Shown here: one piece after another, positions 37,435 to 46,216 of the stretch | How positions within the stretch are numbered: position 1 is the stretch's first letter | Layout of the letters: each line of letters starts with the position of its first letter | Assembly (NCBI RefSeq): GCF_003931915.1 | Contig: NZ_RSAA01000007.1 | Span: forward strand, 434,001-498,000 | From: Saccharopolyspora rhizosphaerae | Lineage (GTDB): Bacteria; Actinomycetota; Actinomycetes; Mycobacteriales; Pseudonocardiaceae | Direction of reading: 5' to 3' | Length of the DNA stretch: 64,000 nucleotides | The notes under the pieces: generated by a model | What the model was told of the DNA's origin: nothing | Seen by the model: the letters and a program-made list of their open reading frames with translations, nothing else | Database searches by the model: none | Program-made: the position numbers and the translations under genes

Positions 37435-37806
37435 TCAGAGCCGCCGCACGCCGTCCAGCACCGCTTCCAGGAGCTGGCGGTTGGGCCGCTGGGCGCGGCG
37501 CGAGGCCTTGTCGGTGACGAGGTCGCCGCGGTCGATGAGGTCCGACACCAGGACTTTCGCCACCACGATGGGGGTGTCCAGGTGCGCGGCGACCTCGGCG
37601 AGGGACATGGGGCGCACGCACAGCCGCAGGATCTCCTCGTGCTCGACGGAGACCCCGCTGCGATCAGCACCGCTCCACGACGTCAGCAGCTGCGTGGCGA
37701 CGTCGAGGTCCGGTCGTGCCGGGCGGGTGCGACCGTGCACCATCGCGTACGGTCGCACCAGCGGCCCGGACTCCTCGTCCAGCCAGAGCTGGCCGTCTTC
37801 AGCCAT
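37435..37806 (-). CDS. DUF742 protein (CvnC of a conservon)
   Basis: 123 residues. GPLVRPYAMVHGRTRP and VSVEHEEILRLCVRPMSLAEVAAHLDTPIVVAKVLVSDLIDRGDL match DUF742, a winged-helix-like partner in conservons. It follows the roadblock gene by 10 bases and is the third gene of the A-B-C order. The expected fourth gene, a CvnD-type GTPase, is missing: the next gene downstream is proline iminopeptidase. Confidence 0.85.
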   Translation of the reverse strand: MAEDGQLWLDEESGPLVRPYAMVHGRTRPARPDLDVATQLLTSWSGADRSGVSVEHEEILRLCVRPMSLAEVAAHLDTPIVVAKVLVSDLIDRGDLVTDKASRRAQRPNRQLLEAVLDGVRRL

Positions 37807-37816
37807 GGCTGTGCCT

Positions 37817-38242
37817 TCAGTCGTGGCGCATCTGCGCCACGGCATCCACCCTCGGGGCCGAGCTCAGGTACTCGCCGACCCGGATCACCATCAGGTTCAT
37901 CTCGTAGGCGATCATGCCCACGTCGGCGTTCTCGTCACCGAGCAGCGCCATGCACGCTCCCGCGCCGGCCGCGGTGACGAACAGGAACATGCTGTCGAGC
38001 TCCACCACGGTCTGGCGCACACCGCCGCCGCCGAAGTGCTTGCCGGTCTGCTTCGCCAGGCTCTGGAAGGCCGAAGCCATCGCGGCCAAGTGGTCGGCGT
38101 CGTTCGGCGTCAGTCCCTCGGACCTGGCCAGCAGCAGCCCGTCCCCGGAGAGCACCACGCCGTCACGGGCACCCACGACCCGGTTGACCAGGTCGTCCAA
38201 CAACCAGTTCAGGTCGTCGGCGGAACCGATCTGTTCGCTCAT
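37817..38242 (-). CDS. Roadblock/LC7 domain protein (CvnB of a conservon)
   Basis: 141 residues. The roadblock fold is shown by LNWLLDDLVNRVVGARDGVVLSGDGLLLARS and VVELDSMFLFVTAAGAGACMALLGDENADVGMIAYEMNLMV. In known conservons this protein interacts with the sensor kinase and the GTPase, much like eukaryotic GTPase-regulating complexes. It lies 33 bases after the kinase gene. Confidence 0.9.
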   Translation of the reverse strand: MSEQIGSADDLNWLLDDLVNRVVGARDGVVLSGDGLLLARSEGLTPNDADHLAAMASAFQSLAKQTGKHFGGGGVRQTVVELDSMFLFVTAAGAGACMALLGDENADVGMIAYEMNLMVIRVGEYLSSAPRVDAVAQMRHD

Positions 38243-38275
38243 TCCTGCGCTGCTCCTCGAATCGTCGGGTCAAGC

Positions 38276-40540
38276 TCAGTCGCGGCCGCCGGCCCGGCGC
38301 GCATCCAGGGTTCCGCGTTGGAACGCCGACATGGTGCCACGAGTGCGCTCCGGCTGGAGACTCGCAGTGTCCTCCGCGACTCCGCCGTCGAGGTCGCCGC
38401 GCAACTGCGGCGCCAGGTTCTGCCGGCGTTCGCGGCGCGGCAACTCCGGCTGGTCCTCATCGGGGTCGTCCGACGGGAAGCGGGGTTGGTCGTCGGCCAC
38501 CGGCTCCTCGACCGGGCTCACCGGAGCGGTCCGGGCCTCGCGGACCACGGACTGCTCGCTGGCGCGCTCCCGGGCCTTCTCGGCCAACTGCGACATGCTC
38601 TGCTTGTCGCCCTGCGCCGCTTCCTCGGCGACGATGTGCGGGGGAAGCAGCACGAACGCGACCGTGCCCTGCTCCTCGGCCTCGCGCAGCTCGACCTCGA
38701 TGCCCCTGCGGGCGGCCAGGCGCGCGACCACGAACAGCCCCAAGCGGGAGTCACCGCGACGCGTGATGTCCTCGAACCGCGGTGTGGTGGCCATCAGCAC
38801 GTTGGCCTCGTCGCGGTCGGCGGGGCGCATGCCCAGCCCCTCGTCCTCGACCTGGATCAGCAACCCGCGCGGGGTGTCGCTGCTGCGGACCTGGACCTGC
38901 GAGCGGGGCGGCGAGTAGGAGGTGGCGTTGTCCATCAGCTCGGCGAGCAGGTGGATGACGTCGCCGACCGCCGCGCCGACCAGCGAGACCTCCGGGGCCG
39001 GGTGCACCCGGATCCGGTAGTAGTGCTCGGTTTCGGCGACCGCGGAGCGGATGACGTCGACCAGGCGCACCGGTTTGCGCCACTGCCTGCCCGGCTTCTC
39101 CCCCGCCAGGATGATCAGGTTCTCGGCGTTGCGCCGGGAGCGGGTCGCGAGGTGGTCGAGCTGGAAGAGGCCCTCCAGCCGTTCCGGGTGCTCCTCGCTG
39201 CGCTCCATCTTGTCGAGGGTCTTGAGCTGGCGGTGCACCAGGCCCTGGTTGCGGTGCGCGATTCCGAGGAAGACCTTGTTGGCGCCCTCCTTGGCCTGGT
39301 TCTCCTTCACCGCGGCGACGACCGCGGTGTGGTGGGCGGTGTTGAACGCGTCGGCGACCTGGCCGATCTCGTCGGCGCCGTAGTCCAGCGGGGTCAGCTC
39401 GGCCTCGATGTCGAGGTCCTCCCCGTGCTCCAGCCGGTCCATGACGTTGGGCAACCGCTCGGTGGCCAGCAGCAGGGTGTCGTCGCGCAGCCGCTCCAGG
39501 CGGCTGATCAGGACCCGGTTCACCAGCACCCGCGCGTTGCGCGCGGCCAGCAGGATGCCCAGCAGCATCGCTGCCAGCGCGATGAGGCTACCGACGGCGA
39601 GGCCGATGAGGTGGCCGCTGGCGTTGCTGACCGCCATCAGCGCGCCGGAGCGAACCTGCTCGGCGGCCACCGCCGAGAGGTCGCCGGAGACCTGCGCGGT
39701 CGTCTGCCGCCAGGTGGCGGCGTCGACGGTGAAGCGGCCGGGGCGCTGCGGCGGGTGCTCGATGAGCTCGTTCTCCAGCTCGTCCACCCGTGCCCACTCC
39801 GGACCGGCCTGCGCCTGCCGGGCGAGCTCGCTCGCGCGCGGCTCGGCCGCGAGGACCTCGGCGTCGACGGTGTTCCGGTAGGAGCCGACGAGCTGGACGA
39901 ACTCGAGGTGCTCGGCGGTGCTGAACTCGCCCGCGGCCAGTGCGACCGTGCCCAGCGAGGCGGCCCGCGACATCTGGTCGGCCGCGCGGAACAGCTCGGT
40001 GCCGACGTGACCGGCGTGCCCGGTCTCGGTGTCGGCGACGGTGTCGGTGTAGGACTCGAACACCTCGAGCCCGGCGTCGAGGACCTCGTTGTAGAAGTCC
40101 AAGGCGTCGGCGCTGCTCGTCTGGCCGGATTCGACGCGCTGCCGCTGCCGGGACAGCTGGGCCAGCAGGCCGTCGAAGGCGCGGATCTTGCCCGCGATCG
40201 CGGGGTCCGCGGACTCGCCGGCGACCCGCAGAGTGCGGCGCGCCTCGGCGACGGTCCGGTCGGTGCGGGGCTTGTGCGCGGTCAGCGCCGCCGGGTCGCC
40301 ACCGCTGAGCCGGTCCACGGCGAGCCGGCGTTCCTGCTGCAGCGCTGCGAAGGCCTCCGCCGTCGGCATCGCGGCGTCGCGGACCTCGGTGGCGTCCACC
40401 AGGGACCGGTACCCCTGGTAGATCGGAACCGCTGAGAACGCCAGCCAGATGGCCAGCAGGATGATCACGGGGACCACGCCGACGCGGGTCAGGCGGGCCC
40501 GGATCGTCTTGTGCTCACTACCCGAACTGCTCCGCGTCAC
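38276..40540 (-). CDS. Membrane sensor histidine-kinase-like protein with nitrate-sensing domain (CvnA)
   Basis: 754 residues. One membrane helix (about 20-42) leads into a 290-residue outer region of the NIT type, then a second helix (SGHLIGLAVGSLIALAAMLLGILLAA, about 307-332) and a HAMP segment. The cytoplasmic part has GIAHRNQGLVHRQLKTLD as dimerisation helix and an ATPase domain with LLAELMDNATSYSPP (N-box) and VEDEGLGM (G1). The last 130 residues are charged and disordered, as in conservon kinases. It is likely a membrane sensor signalling to the roadblock and DUF742 proteins. Confidence 0.88.
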   Translation of the reverse strand: MTRSSSGSEHKTIRARLTRVGVVPVIILLAIWLAFSAVPIYQGYRSLVDATEVRDAAMPTAEAFAALQQERRLAVDRLSGGDPAALTAHKPRTDRTVAEARRTLRVAGESADPAIAGKIRAFDGLLAQLSRQRQRVESGQTSSADALDFYNEVLDAGLEVFESYTDTVADTETGHAGHVGTELFRAADQMSRAASLGTVALAAGEFSTAEHLEFVQLVGSYRNTVDAEVLAAEPRASELARQAQAGPEWARVDELENELIEHPPQRPGRFTVDAATWRQTTAQVSGDLSAVAAEQVRSGALMAVSNASGHLIGLAVGSLIALAAMLLGILLAARNARVLVNRVLISRLERLRDDTLLLATERLPNVMDRLEHGEDLDIEAELTPLDYGADEIGQVADAFNTAHHTAVVAAVKENQAKEGANKVFLGIAHRNQGLVHRQLKTLDKMERSEEHPERLEGLFQLDHLATRSRRNAENLIILAGEKPGRQWRKPVRLVDVIRSAVAETEHYYRIRVHPAPEVSLVGAAVGDVIHLLAELMDNATSYSPPRSQVQVRSSDTPRGLLIQVEDEGLGMRPADRDEANVLMATTPRFEDITRRGDSRLGLFVVARLAARRGIEVELREAEEQGTVAFVLLPPHIVAEEAAQGDKQSMSQLAEKARERASEQSVVREARTAPVSPVEEPVADDQPRFPSDDPDEDQPELPRRERRQNLAPQLRGDLDGGVAEDTASLQPERTRGTMSAFQRGTLDARRAGGRD

Positions 40541-40878
40541 AGCGCCTCGTAACCGTCGAACCGGTCGCCCCCTCCGTGTCGCGCGGAGGGATCGCGACTC
40601 AACTCAGCAGGGCTCCGCGCCTGGGGGTGCGGCGCGGATGGCGGCATCGGCCTGCGGCAGGTGAGCCTCGAGCTCACTGCTCGTGACCAAGCCGATACCA
40701 CTGTCAGCGACGAACTTCGTTCGCCCGACAGGATGAATGCACCCTAGCACAGGGTGATCTTGAAGCAGGATGAACGTTTTTCCAGCGCGCTATCCGGAAG
40801 AACCGGTTCACCATCGCGATCAGGACGAATCCGGCTCCGGCCCGGCGGTTCTGGAAACAGCGCATCCGGACGCGCACG
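40541..40878. other. Divergent promoter region with one inverted repeat
   Basis: 338 bases between the conservon and the L-2-hydroxyglutarate oxidase gene. It contains GTGAGC-N5-GCTCAC (40661-40677), a possible operator. No gene is apparent. Confidence 0.45.
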
Positions 40879-42081
40879 ATGGCGCGCATGACCAACGACG
40901 TGACGATCATCGGTGGCGGGATCGTGGGCTTGGCCACAGCGCTCGCGCTCAGCGAGCAGCGGCCCGACCGCCGGATCACGGTGCTGGACAAGGAGCACCA
41001 CTGGGGAGCGCACCAGACCGGGCACAACTCCGGTGTCATCCACAGTGGACTCTACTACGCGCCGGGCGGCGCCAAGGCGCGGTTCGCCCGCGCCGGCGGG
41101 GAGGCCATGTACCGGTTCTGCACCGATCACGGGATCCCGGTGCGCCGCACCGGGAAGGTGGTCGTCGCCACCTCGACCGAGCAACTGCCCCGGCTGGCCG
41201 AGCTGCACCGGCGCGGCACCGCGAACGGCGTGCAGGTCAGCGAGCTGGACCTGATCGGCCTGCGCGAGCGCGAACCCCACGTGCGCGGCGTGCGGGCGCT
41301 GCTGGTGCCGGACGCGGGCATCACCGACTTCGCGGCGGTCAGCGAGAAGCTCGCCGAACTGCTCACCGAGCGCGGCGTGGAGCTGCGGCCCGCCACCGAG
41401 CTGCTCGGCGTCCGCCGGGACGGCTCCGAACTGGTGCTGCTGACCAACCGCGGCGAGATCCGCACCAAGCAGGCGGTCAACTGCGCCGGGCTGCACAGCG
41501 ACGCCGTCGCCGAGATGGCCGGGACGACCCCGCCCGCGCGGATCCTGCCCTTCCGCGGCGAGTACTACGAGACGACGTCCTTCGCGCGCGACCTGGTCAA
41601 CTCGCTGGTCTACCCGGTGCCGGACCCGGCCTTCCCGTTCCTGGGCGTGCACCTGACCCGGATGGTCGACGGCAGCCTGCACGTGGGTCCCAACGCCGTC
41701 CCGGCGCTGTCCCGCGAGGGCTACCGGTGGGGTGCGATCTCACCCGCCCACCTGCGACGCCTGGTCACCGACCCCGGCCTGCGGGTGCTGGCGAAGAAGT
41801 ACTGGCGCACCGGAGCGGCCGAGATCGCCCGCTCCGCGCTGAAACCGCTGTTCCTGCAGGCGGCCCGCACCCTGCTGCCCGACCTGCGCAGCCACCACCT
41901 GCTGCGTTCGGAGGCCGGCGTGCGCGCCCAGGCCGTCACCCCGGACGGCACCCTCGTCGACGACTTCCTGGTGGTCGAGGACGAGCACTGGGTCCACGTC
42001 CTCAACGCGCCCTCCCCCGCCGCCACGGCCTCCCTGCTCATCGGCAAGGACATCGCCGCCCGCCTCGACGCCCACCGCTGA
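40879..42081 (+). CDS. lhgO: L-2-hydroxyglutarate oxidase
   Basis: 400 residues. VTIIGGGIVGLATALALSE is the FAD-binding Rossmann motif, and GAHQTGHNSGVIHSGLYYAPGGAKARF is highly typical of LhgO, with the histidine that contacts substrate and flavin. Later signatures are PFRGEYYE and FPFLGVHLTRMVDGSLHVGPNAV. It oxidises L-2-hydroxyglutarate to 2-oxoglutarate at the membrane. ATG 40879 or 40888 are equally possible starts. A repeat array begins soon after the stop. Confidence 0.92.
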   Translation: MARMTNDVTIIGGGIVGLATALALSEQRPDRRITVLDKEHHWGAHQTGHNSGVIHSGLYYAPGGAKARFARAGGEAMYRFCTDHGIPVRRTGKVVVATSTEQLPRLAELHRRGTANGVQVSELDLIGLREREPHVRGVRALLVPDAGITDFAAVSEKLAELLTERGVELRPATELLGVRRDGSELVLLTNRGEIRTKQAVNCAGLHSDAVAEMAGTTPPARILPFRGEYYETTSFARDLVNSLVYPVPDPAFPFLGVHLTRMVDGSLHVGPNAVPALSREGYRWGAISPAHLRRLVTDPGLRVLAKKYWRTGAAEIARSALKPLFLQAARTLLPDLRSHHLLRSEAGVRAQAVTPDGTLVDDFLVVEDEHWVHVLNAPSPAATASLLIGKDIAARLDAHR

Positions 42082-42242
42082 CACCCCGCGCCCAGTGGGG
42101 TGTTCGACCCTCGCGCGAAGTTCGAACACCCCACCCAAGCGCGCTCTTGACCAGCGAGAACACCCACCGGACAGGCCACCCGGGCGTGTGCGGGCTGGAA
42201 GGACGCACCTCGCGCACAACCGGCTCCAATCCACGGAGAGCC

Positions 42243-42738
42243 ATGTCGCGCGAGGGGCCGCTCAGCAGCGGAACCACACCGCCCGCGACATCACCGCCCG
42301 CCTCCACCCCCACCCGGGAGCACCGCGCGCAGCGGGTGAGCTTCCCATTCGCGCGCGAAGTTCGAACTCCCCCACACCAGCGCGCTCTTGACCAGTGAGA
42401 ACACGCACGCGAATCCCGGCCGCCCGGGCGTGCGGCGCCTCGAAGGACATACCTGACGCGCGCAACCGGCTCCAGCCCACGGCGACGGGCATGTCGCGCG
42501 AGGGGCCGCTCAGCAGCGGAACCACACCGCCCGCGACATCACCGCCCGCCTCCACCCCCACCCGGGAGCACCGCGCGCAGCGGGTGAGCTTCCCATTCGC
42601 GCGCGAAGTTCGAACTCCCCCACACCAGCGCGCTCTTGACCAGTGAGAACACGCACGCGAATCCCGGCCGCCCGGGCGTGCGGCGCCTCGAAGGACATAC
42701 CTGACGCGCGCAACCGGCTCCAGCCCACGGCGACGGGC
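42243..42738. repeat. 248-bp tandem duplication with diverged flanking copies
   Basis: Units 42243-42490 and 42491-42738 appear identical base for base. A third partial copy (42739-42790) has a few changes, and a diverged partial copy precedes the array (about 42112-42242). Each unit includes GCGCGCGAAGTTCGAAC, a CGCTCTTGACCAGTGAGAAC segment and TGTCGCGCGAGGGGCCGCTC. The array fills the 712-base gap between lhgO and the EspG-like gene. Frames open in it only because of high GC and show no gene features. Confidence 0.88.
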
Positions 42739-42793
42739 ATGTCGCGCGAGGGGCCGCTCAGCAGCGGAACGACACTGCGCGCGACATCACTGC

Positions 42794-43495
42794 TCACTCG
42801 CTCGGGCGGGTGAGGTCCTCGAGGTACTCCTGGAGGGTCTTGCCGAGGAGGTAGGTGTCGGCCGGGGCGACGAGGGTGAAGGTGTCGTCCGGGGATTCCG
42901 GGATGACCGCCGAGCGGCCCGTCGGCGAGTGGTGGACCTCGACCTCGTGGCGCCAGCGCAGGAACTCGCCGGTCCCGTTGCGGTAGGCGACCGCGAGGCG
43001 GGCGGCGGTGCCGTCGGCGCAGGCCAGCAGGTCGGCGACCGCGCGGGCGTCGTCGGTGGGGACCTCGCGCTGCTTGAGCTCGTAGGCGAGCCAGTCCGCG
43101 GCCTGGTCCCGCTCTGCGGACTCGGCCCGGGCCTCGGCGAGCTCGCGGGTCGGGACGGTGACTTCGCACCCCGCGGCGGGGTCGAGCTTGGGCAGGCACC
43201 CGACCAGCGCGGGCCACGGCGCGTCCGGTCGGACGACCTCGACCTCGACCTCCGCACCGCGCACCCGCACCCGCACGCCCCCGCCCTCGCCGACGGCGAC
43301 CACCGCGCGCAGGTCGGGCTCGTCGGGAACCCGCACCTCGGCCAAGCCGAAGACCGAGGCGCGGGAAAGCGTCCTCGCCGCGTCCCGGACGGGTTCGGGC
43401 ACGTCGCCGGGTTCAGGTGCGACGCCGAGGTGTTCAGCGACCTCAGTCGGGCCGCTTTGCAGCACCACCGCTAATTCGCCCAGTTCACACCGCAC
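42794..43495 (-). CDS. EspG-like (ESX secretion-associated) protein, tentative
   Basis: 233 residues, soluble and acidic. It opens with an ELGELAVVLQ motif. The middle (PWPALVGCLPKLDPAAGCEVTVP) and end (EVEVHHSPTGRSAVIPE, TFTLVAPADTYLLGKTLQEYLEDL) follow the layout of actinobacterial EspG-like proteins that chaperone PE/PPE-type substrates of type VII secretion. No EsxAB, PPE or EccC gene is in the window, so the call rests on sequence pattern alone. GTG 43495 begins 2 bases after the stop of the holin-like gene. Confidence 0.5.
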   Translation of the reverse strand: MRCELGELAVVLQSGPTEVAEHLGVAPEPGDVPEPVRDAARTLSRASVFGLAEVRVPDEPDLRAVVAVGEGGGVRVRVRGAEVEVEVVRPDAPWPALVGCLPKLDPAAGCEVTVPTRELAEARAESAERDQAADWLAYELKQREVPTDDARAVADLLACADGTAARLAVAYRNGTGEFLRWRHEVEVHHSPTGRSAVIPESPDDTFTLVAPADTYLLGKTLQEYLEDLTRPSE

Positions 43496-43497
43496 CG

Positions 43498-43884
43498 TCA
43501 GTCCTCCTGCGGGTGGGCGACGCGGCGGACGATGCCGGCCAGCGCAGTGCTGACGAGGGAGACGATCAACGCGCCCCAGAAGGCCGCCCAGAAACCGTCG
43601 ACGTGGAAGGGCAGGTCGAGCTCGCCGGCCAGGTAGCTGGTCAGCCAGAACAGCAACCCGTTGACGACCAGGCCGAACAATCCCAGCGTCAGCACGTAGA
43701 GCAGGCAGCCGAGGGTCTTGGCGACCGGCTTGAGCACCAGGTTCACCAGCCCGAACAGCACCGAGACCGCCAGCAGCGTCAGGACCTTCGAGGTGGTGTC
43801 CTGACCGGAGAGCTCGATGCCCGGCAGCGCGGTGGTGACCCACACCGCCGCCATGGTGATCAAGATGTGCAACAGCAGTGCCAC
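43498..43884 (-). CDS. Phage-holin-like family 4-TM membrane protein (YvlD-like)
   Basis: 128 residues with four hydrophobic helices. The conserved LLAVSVLFGLVNLVLKPVAKTLGCLLYVLTLGLFGLVVNGLLFWLTSYL stretch marks the PF04020 family, named for distant holin similarity but chromosomal and of unknown role. ATG 43884. It is the first gene of a two-gene unit with the EspG-like protein. Confidence 0.83.
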   Translation of the reverse strand: MALLLHILITMAAVWVTTALPGIELSGQDTTSKVLTLLAVSVLFGLVNLVLKPVAKTLGCLLYVLTLGLFGLVVNGLLFWLTSYLAGELDLPFHVDGFWAAFWGALIVSLVSTALAGIVRRVAHPQED

Positions 43885-43938
43885 AGCGCCTCCCCTGGTC
43901 GATCTGGGAAGAACGCTACCGCCGACGCCGCGCGGAGG

Positions 43939-44895
43939 TCAGTCGAACAACGATCCCACCAGGTCGAGCGCTTCGGCGCGGGTGCGGGTCCGGGCTTCCA
44001 GGAACCGGTAGACCAAGCCCTGGCGCAACCCCCACGGGCAGATCTCCAGCTCGGGGAGCTCCAGCGACTCCATGATCACCTCGGCGACGATCGCCCCGGC
44101 GAGGATGCGCCGCCCGCGGCTCCGCGACACGCCGGGCAGCTTCGCGCGCTGCTGGTGGTCGAGCTCGGCCAACCGGGGGATCCACCGGGACAGCTCCTGC
44201 AGCCGCAACCGGTGCGGGCGGCGGACGGTGGCGTGCGGCACGCTCTCGGTGAGCACCGCCAGCTGCCGCAACACCTTCGACAGCGCCAGCGGGTGCCCGG
44301 CCTCGACGCCCCGCAGCGACGGGGGGATGGTCTCGTGCAGCTCGCGCCGAAGTTCCGCCAGCTGCGCCCGCGTCGGCGGGTCGTCCGGCAGGAACTGCCT
44401 GGTCAACCGAGCGGCGCCGTGCGGCAGCGAGACGACCCGGTGCGGATCGGTGCTGGTGCCGGTGGCGACGTCGACGGTGCCGCCGCCGATGTCCACTGTG
44501 GTCATCAAGCGTCCACTTCGGCCGTGCCAGCGGCGGGCCGCGTGGTAGGTCACGGCCGCCTCGTCGCGCGGGGTGAGCACGCCGATGCGCACCCCGGCGG
44601 CCTCTCCGAGGCGTTTGCGCAGCCGGGCACCGTTGCTGGCGTCGCGCACCGCCGAGGTCCCGTAGGCGATCAACGCCTCGGTCGGCTTGTCGGCGGCGGC
44701 GCGCACGCACCGTCGGACCGCGCGCACGGCGTCGGCGATGCCCTCCTCGGTCACGCGCCCGTCGGGCAGCGTGTGCTCGGCGAGGTGGCTGCGGGACTTG
44801 ACGCTCCAGGTGGCGCGGGGCATCCGCGGACTGGCGAGGTCGACGATGTCCAGGCGGGCCGCTGCCGAGCCGATGTCGAGCATGGCGAGTCTCAT
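43939..44895 (-). CDS. Ppx/GppA family phosphatase-like protein
   Basis: 318 residues, the short actinobacterial form. The actin-like ATPase fold has MRLAMLDIGSAAARLDIVDL (phosphate 1), EALIAYGTSAVRDASNG, TPRDEAAVTYHAARR and TTVDIGGGTVDVATG (phosphate 2). These enzymes hydrolyse exopolyphosphate or ppGpp-type nucleotides; short forms such as Rv0496 prefer short polyphosphate. ATG 44895 gives the standard N-terminus. It is divergent from the LLM oxidoreductase gene. Confidence 0.88.
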   Translation of the reverse strand: MRLAMLDIGSAAARLDIVDLASPRMPRATWSVKSRSHLAEHTLPDGRVTEEGIADAVRAVRRCVRAAADKPTEALIAYGTSAVRDASNGARLRKRLGEAAGVRIGVLTPRDEAAVTYHAARRWHGRSGRLMTTVDIGGGTVDVATGTSTDPHRVVSLPHGAARLTRQFLPDDPPTRAQLAELRRELHETIPPSLRGVEAGHPLALSKVLRQLAVLTESVPHATVRRPHRLRLQELSRWIPRLAELDHQQRAKLPGVSRSRGRRILAGAIVAEVIMESLELPELEICPWGLRQGLVYRFLEARTRTRAEALDLVGSLFD

Positions 44896-45109
44896 GACCG
44901 GGTCACAGCCTCTGCGGACGACATGCTCACCAGCATGGGCACGGCAGAGGTCGCGCGGCCACTCGGTGCGGCCCCAGTGCGAGGTGCATCACACGGGTGA
45001 CCGCAGCGGATGGACTCCCCACCGAGGAGTACTCGGCGGTAACGTCGCTGCGAGACCTCGGCGGTGTCGCCGCGACCCGCCGCCGCCGGACCCCGGGAAG
45101 GAACGGCCG

Positions 45110-46156
45110 ATGCGCATCGGGATGCCGCTGAACTACAGCGGAGGCTTCAAGGAGACCGTCGACGACCTGGCCACCTACGAGAAAGCCGGGCTGGACGTCG
45201 TTTACGTCCCCGAGGCCTACTCCTTCGACGCGGTCAGCCAGATGGGCTTCATCGCCGCGAAGACCGAACGACTGGAGATCGCCTCCGGCATCCTGCAGAT
45301 CTACACCCGGACGCCCACGCTGACCGCGATGACCGCGGCCGGGCTGGACTTCGTCTCCGACGGCCGCTTCACCCTCGGCATCGGCGCCTCGGGACCGCAG
45401 GTCATCGAGGGCTTCCACGGCGTGCCGTACCACGCTCCGCTGGGTCGCACGCGGGAGATCGTGGAGATCTGCCGCCAGGTGTGGCGCCGCGAGAAGGTGG
45501 AGCACAGCGGCAAGCACTACAACATCCCGCTGCCCGCCGACCAGGGCACCGGCCTCGGCAAGCCGCTGAAGCTGATCAACCACCCGGTGCGCGAGCGGAT
45601 CCCGATCCTGATCGCCGCGATCGGCCCGAAGAACGTCGAGATGGTCGCCGAGATCGCCGAGGGCTGGGAGCCGATCTTCTTCCTGCCCGAGCGCGCCGGT
45701 GACGTCTGGGGCGAGCCGCTGGCCAAGGGCAAGGCCAAGCGGGACGCCTCGCTGCCGCCGCTGGACGTGGTCGCGCAGGCGCCGCTGGCCATCGGTGAAG
45801 GGCTGGAGGACCTCGTCGACTTCGTGCGCCCGATGGTGGCCCTCTACGTCGGCGGCATGGGCGCCAAGGGCAAGAACTTCTACAACAACCTCGCCCGCCG
45901 CTACGGCTACGAAGCCGAGGCGGAGGAGATCCAGGACCTCTACCTCGAGGGCAAGAAGGACGAGGCCGCGGCCGCGGTGCCGCGCGAGCTGCTGGAGAAG
46001 ATCTCCCTCATCGGCACCGAGTCCCACGTCAAGGAGCGGCTGGCGGCCATGAAGGAAGCCGGCGTCACCACCCTCAACGTGACGCCCTTCGCCCAGGACG
46101 CGCCGGGCCGTGCCAAGCTGATCGAGCAGGTCAAGACCCTCGCGCAGGACGTCTGA
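45110..46156 (+). CDS. LLM class F420-dependent oxidoreductase (Rv3520c type)
   Basis: 348 residues. The luciferase-like barrel opens with MRIGMPLNYSGGFKETVDDL, then VVYVPEAYSFDAVSQMGFIAAKTERLEI, which is close to the Rv3520c group of predicted F420 enzymes. FVSDGRFTLGIGASGPQVIEGFHG is the flavin-phosphate region. The substrate is unknown. ATG 45110 follows GGAAGGA. It ends at a strong bidirectional hairpin. Confidence 0.85.
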   Translation: MRIGMPLNYSGGFKETVDDLATYEKAGLDVVYVPEAYSFDAVSQMGFIAAKTERLEIASGILQIYTRTPTLTAMTAAGLDFVSDGRFTLGIGASGPQVIEGFHGVPYHAPLGRTREIVEICRQVWRREKVEHSGKHYNIPLPADQGTGLGKPLKLINHPVRERIPILIAAIGPKNVEMVAEIAEGWEPIFFLPERAGDVWGEPLAKGKAKRDASLPPLDVVAQAPLAIGEGLEDLVDFVRPMVALYVGGMGAKGKNFYNNLARRYGYEAEAEEIQDLYLEGKKDEAAAAVPRELLEKISLIGTESHVKERLAAMKEAGVTTLNVTPFAQDAPGRAKLIEQVKTLAQDV

Positions 46157-46165
46157 TCCACGTGC

Positions 46166-46204
46166 TTCGACCCGGGGCGCCGGTCACGGCCACCCCGGGT
46201 CGAA
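46166..46204. terminator. Bidirectional terminator hairpin
   Basis: A perfect 12-bp stem (46166-46177 with 46193-46204) and 15-base loop separate the convergent LLM oxidoreductase and MFS genes. Confidence 0.75.
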
Positions 46205-46216
46205 CGCTGAGGTCGG

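Noticed and set aside
36467-40435. Plus-strand open frame of over 1,300 codons
   Set aside because: It lies antisense to proline iminopeptidase and the whole conservon, has no recognisable domain and crosses several well-supported genes.
42082-42793. CRISPR array or repeat-encoded proteins in the tandem repeat
   Set aside because: The period is 248 bp with no short repeat/unique spacer pattern and no cas genes. Open frames in it just repeat the same chance peptides.
43498-43884. Prophage holin
   Set aside because: The family name only reflects distant similarity; no endolysin, phage structural gene or att site is nearby.
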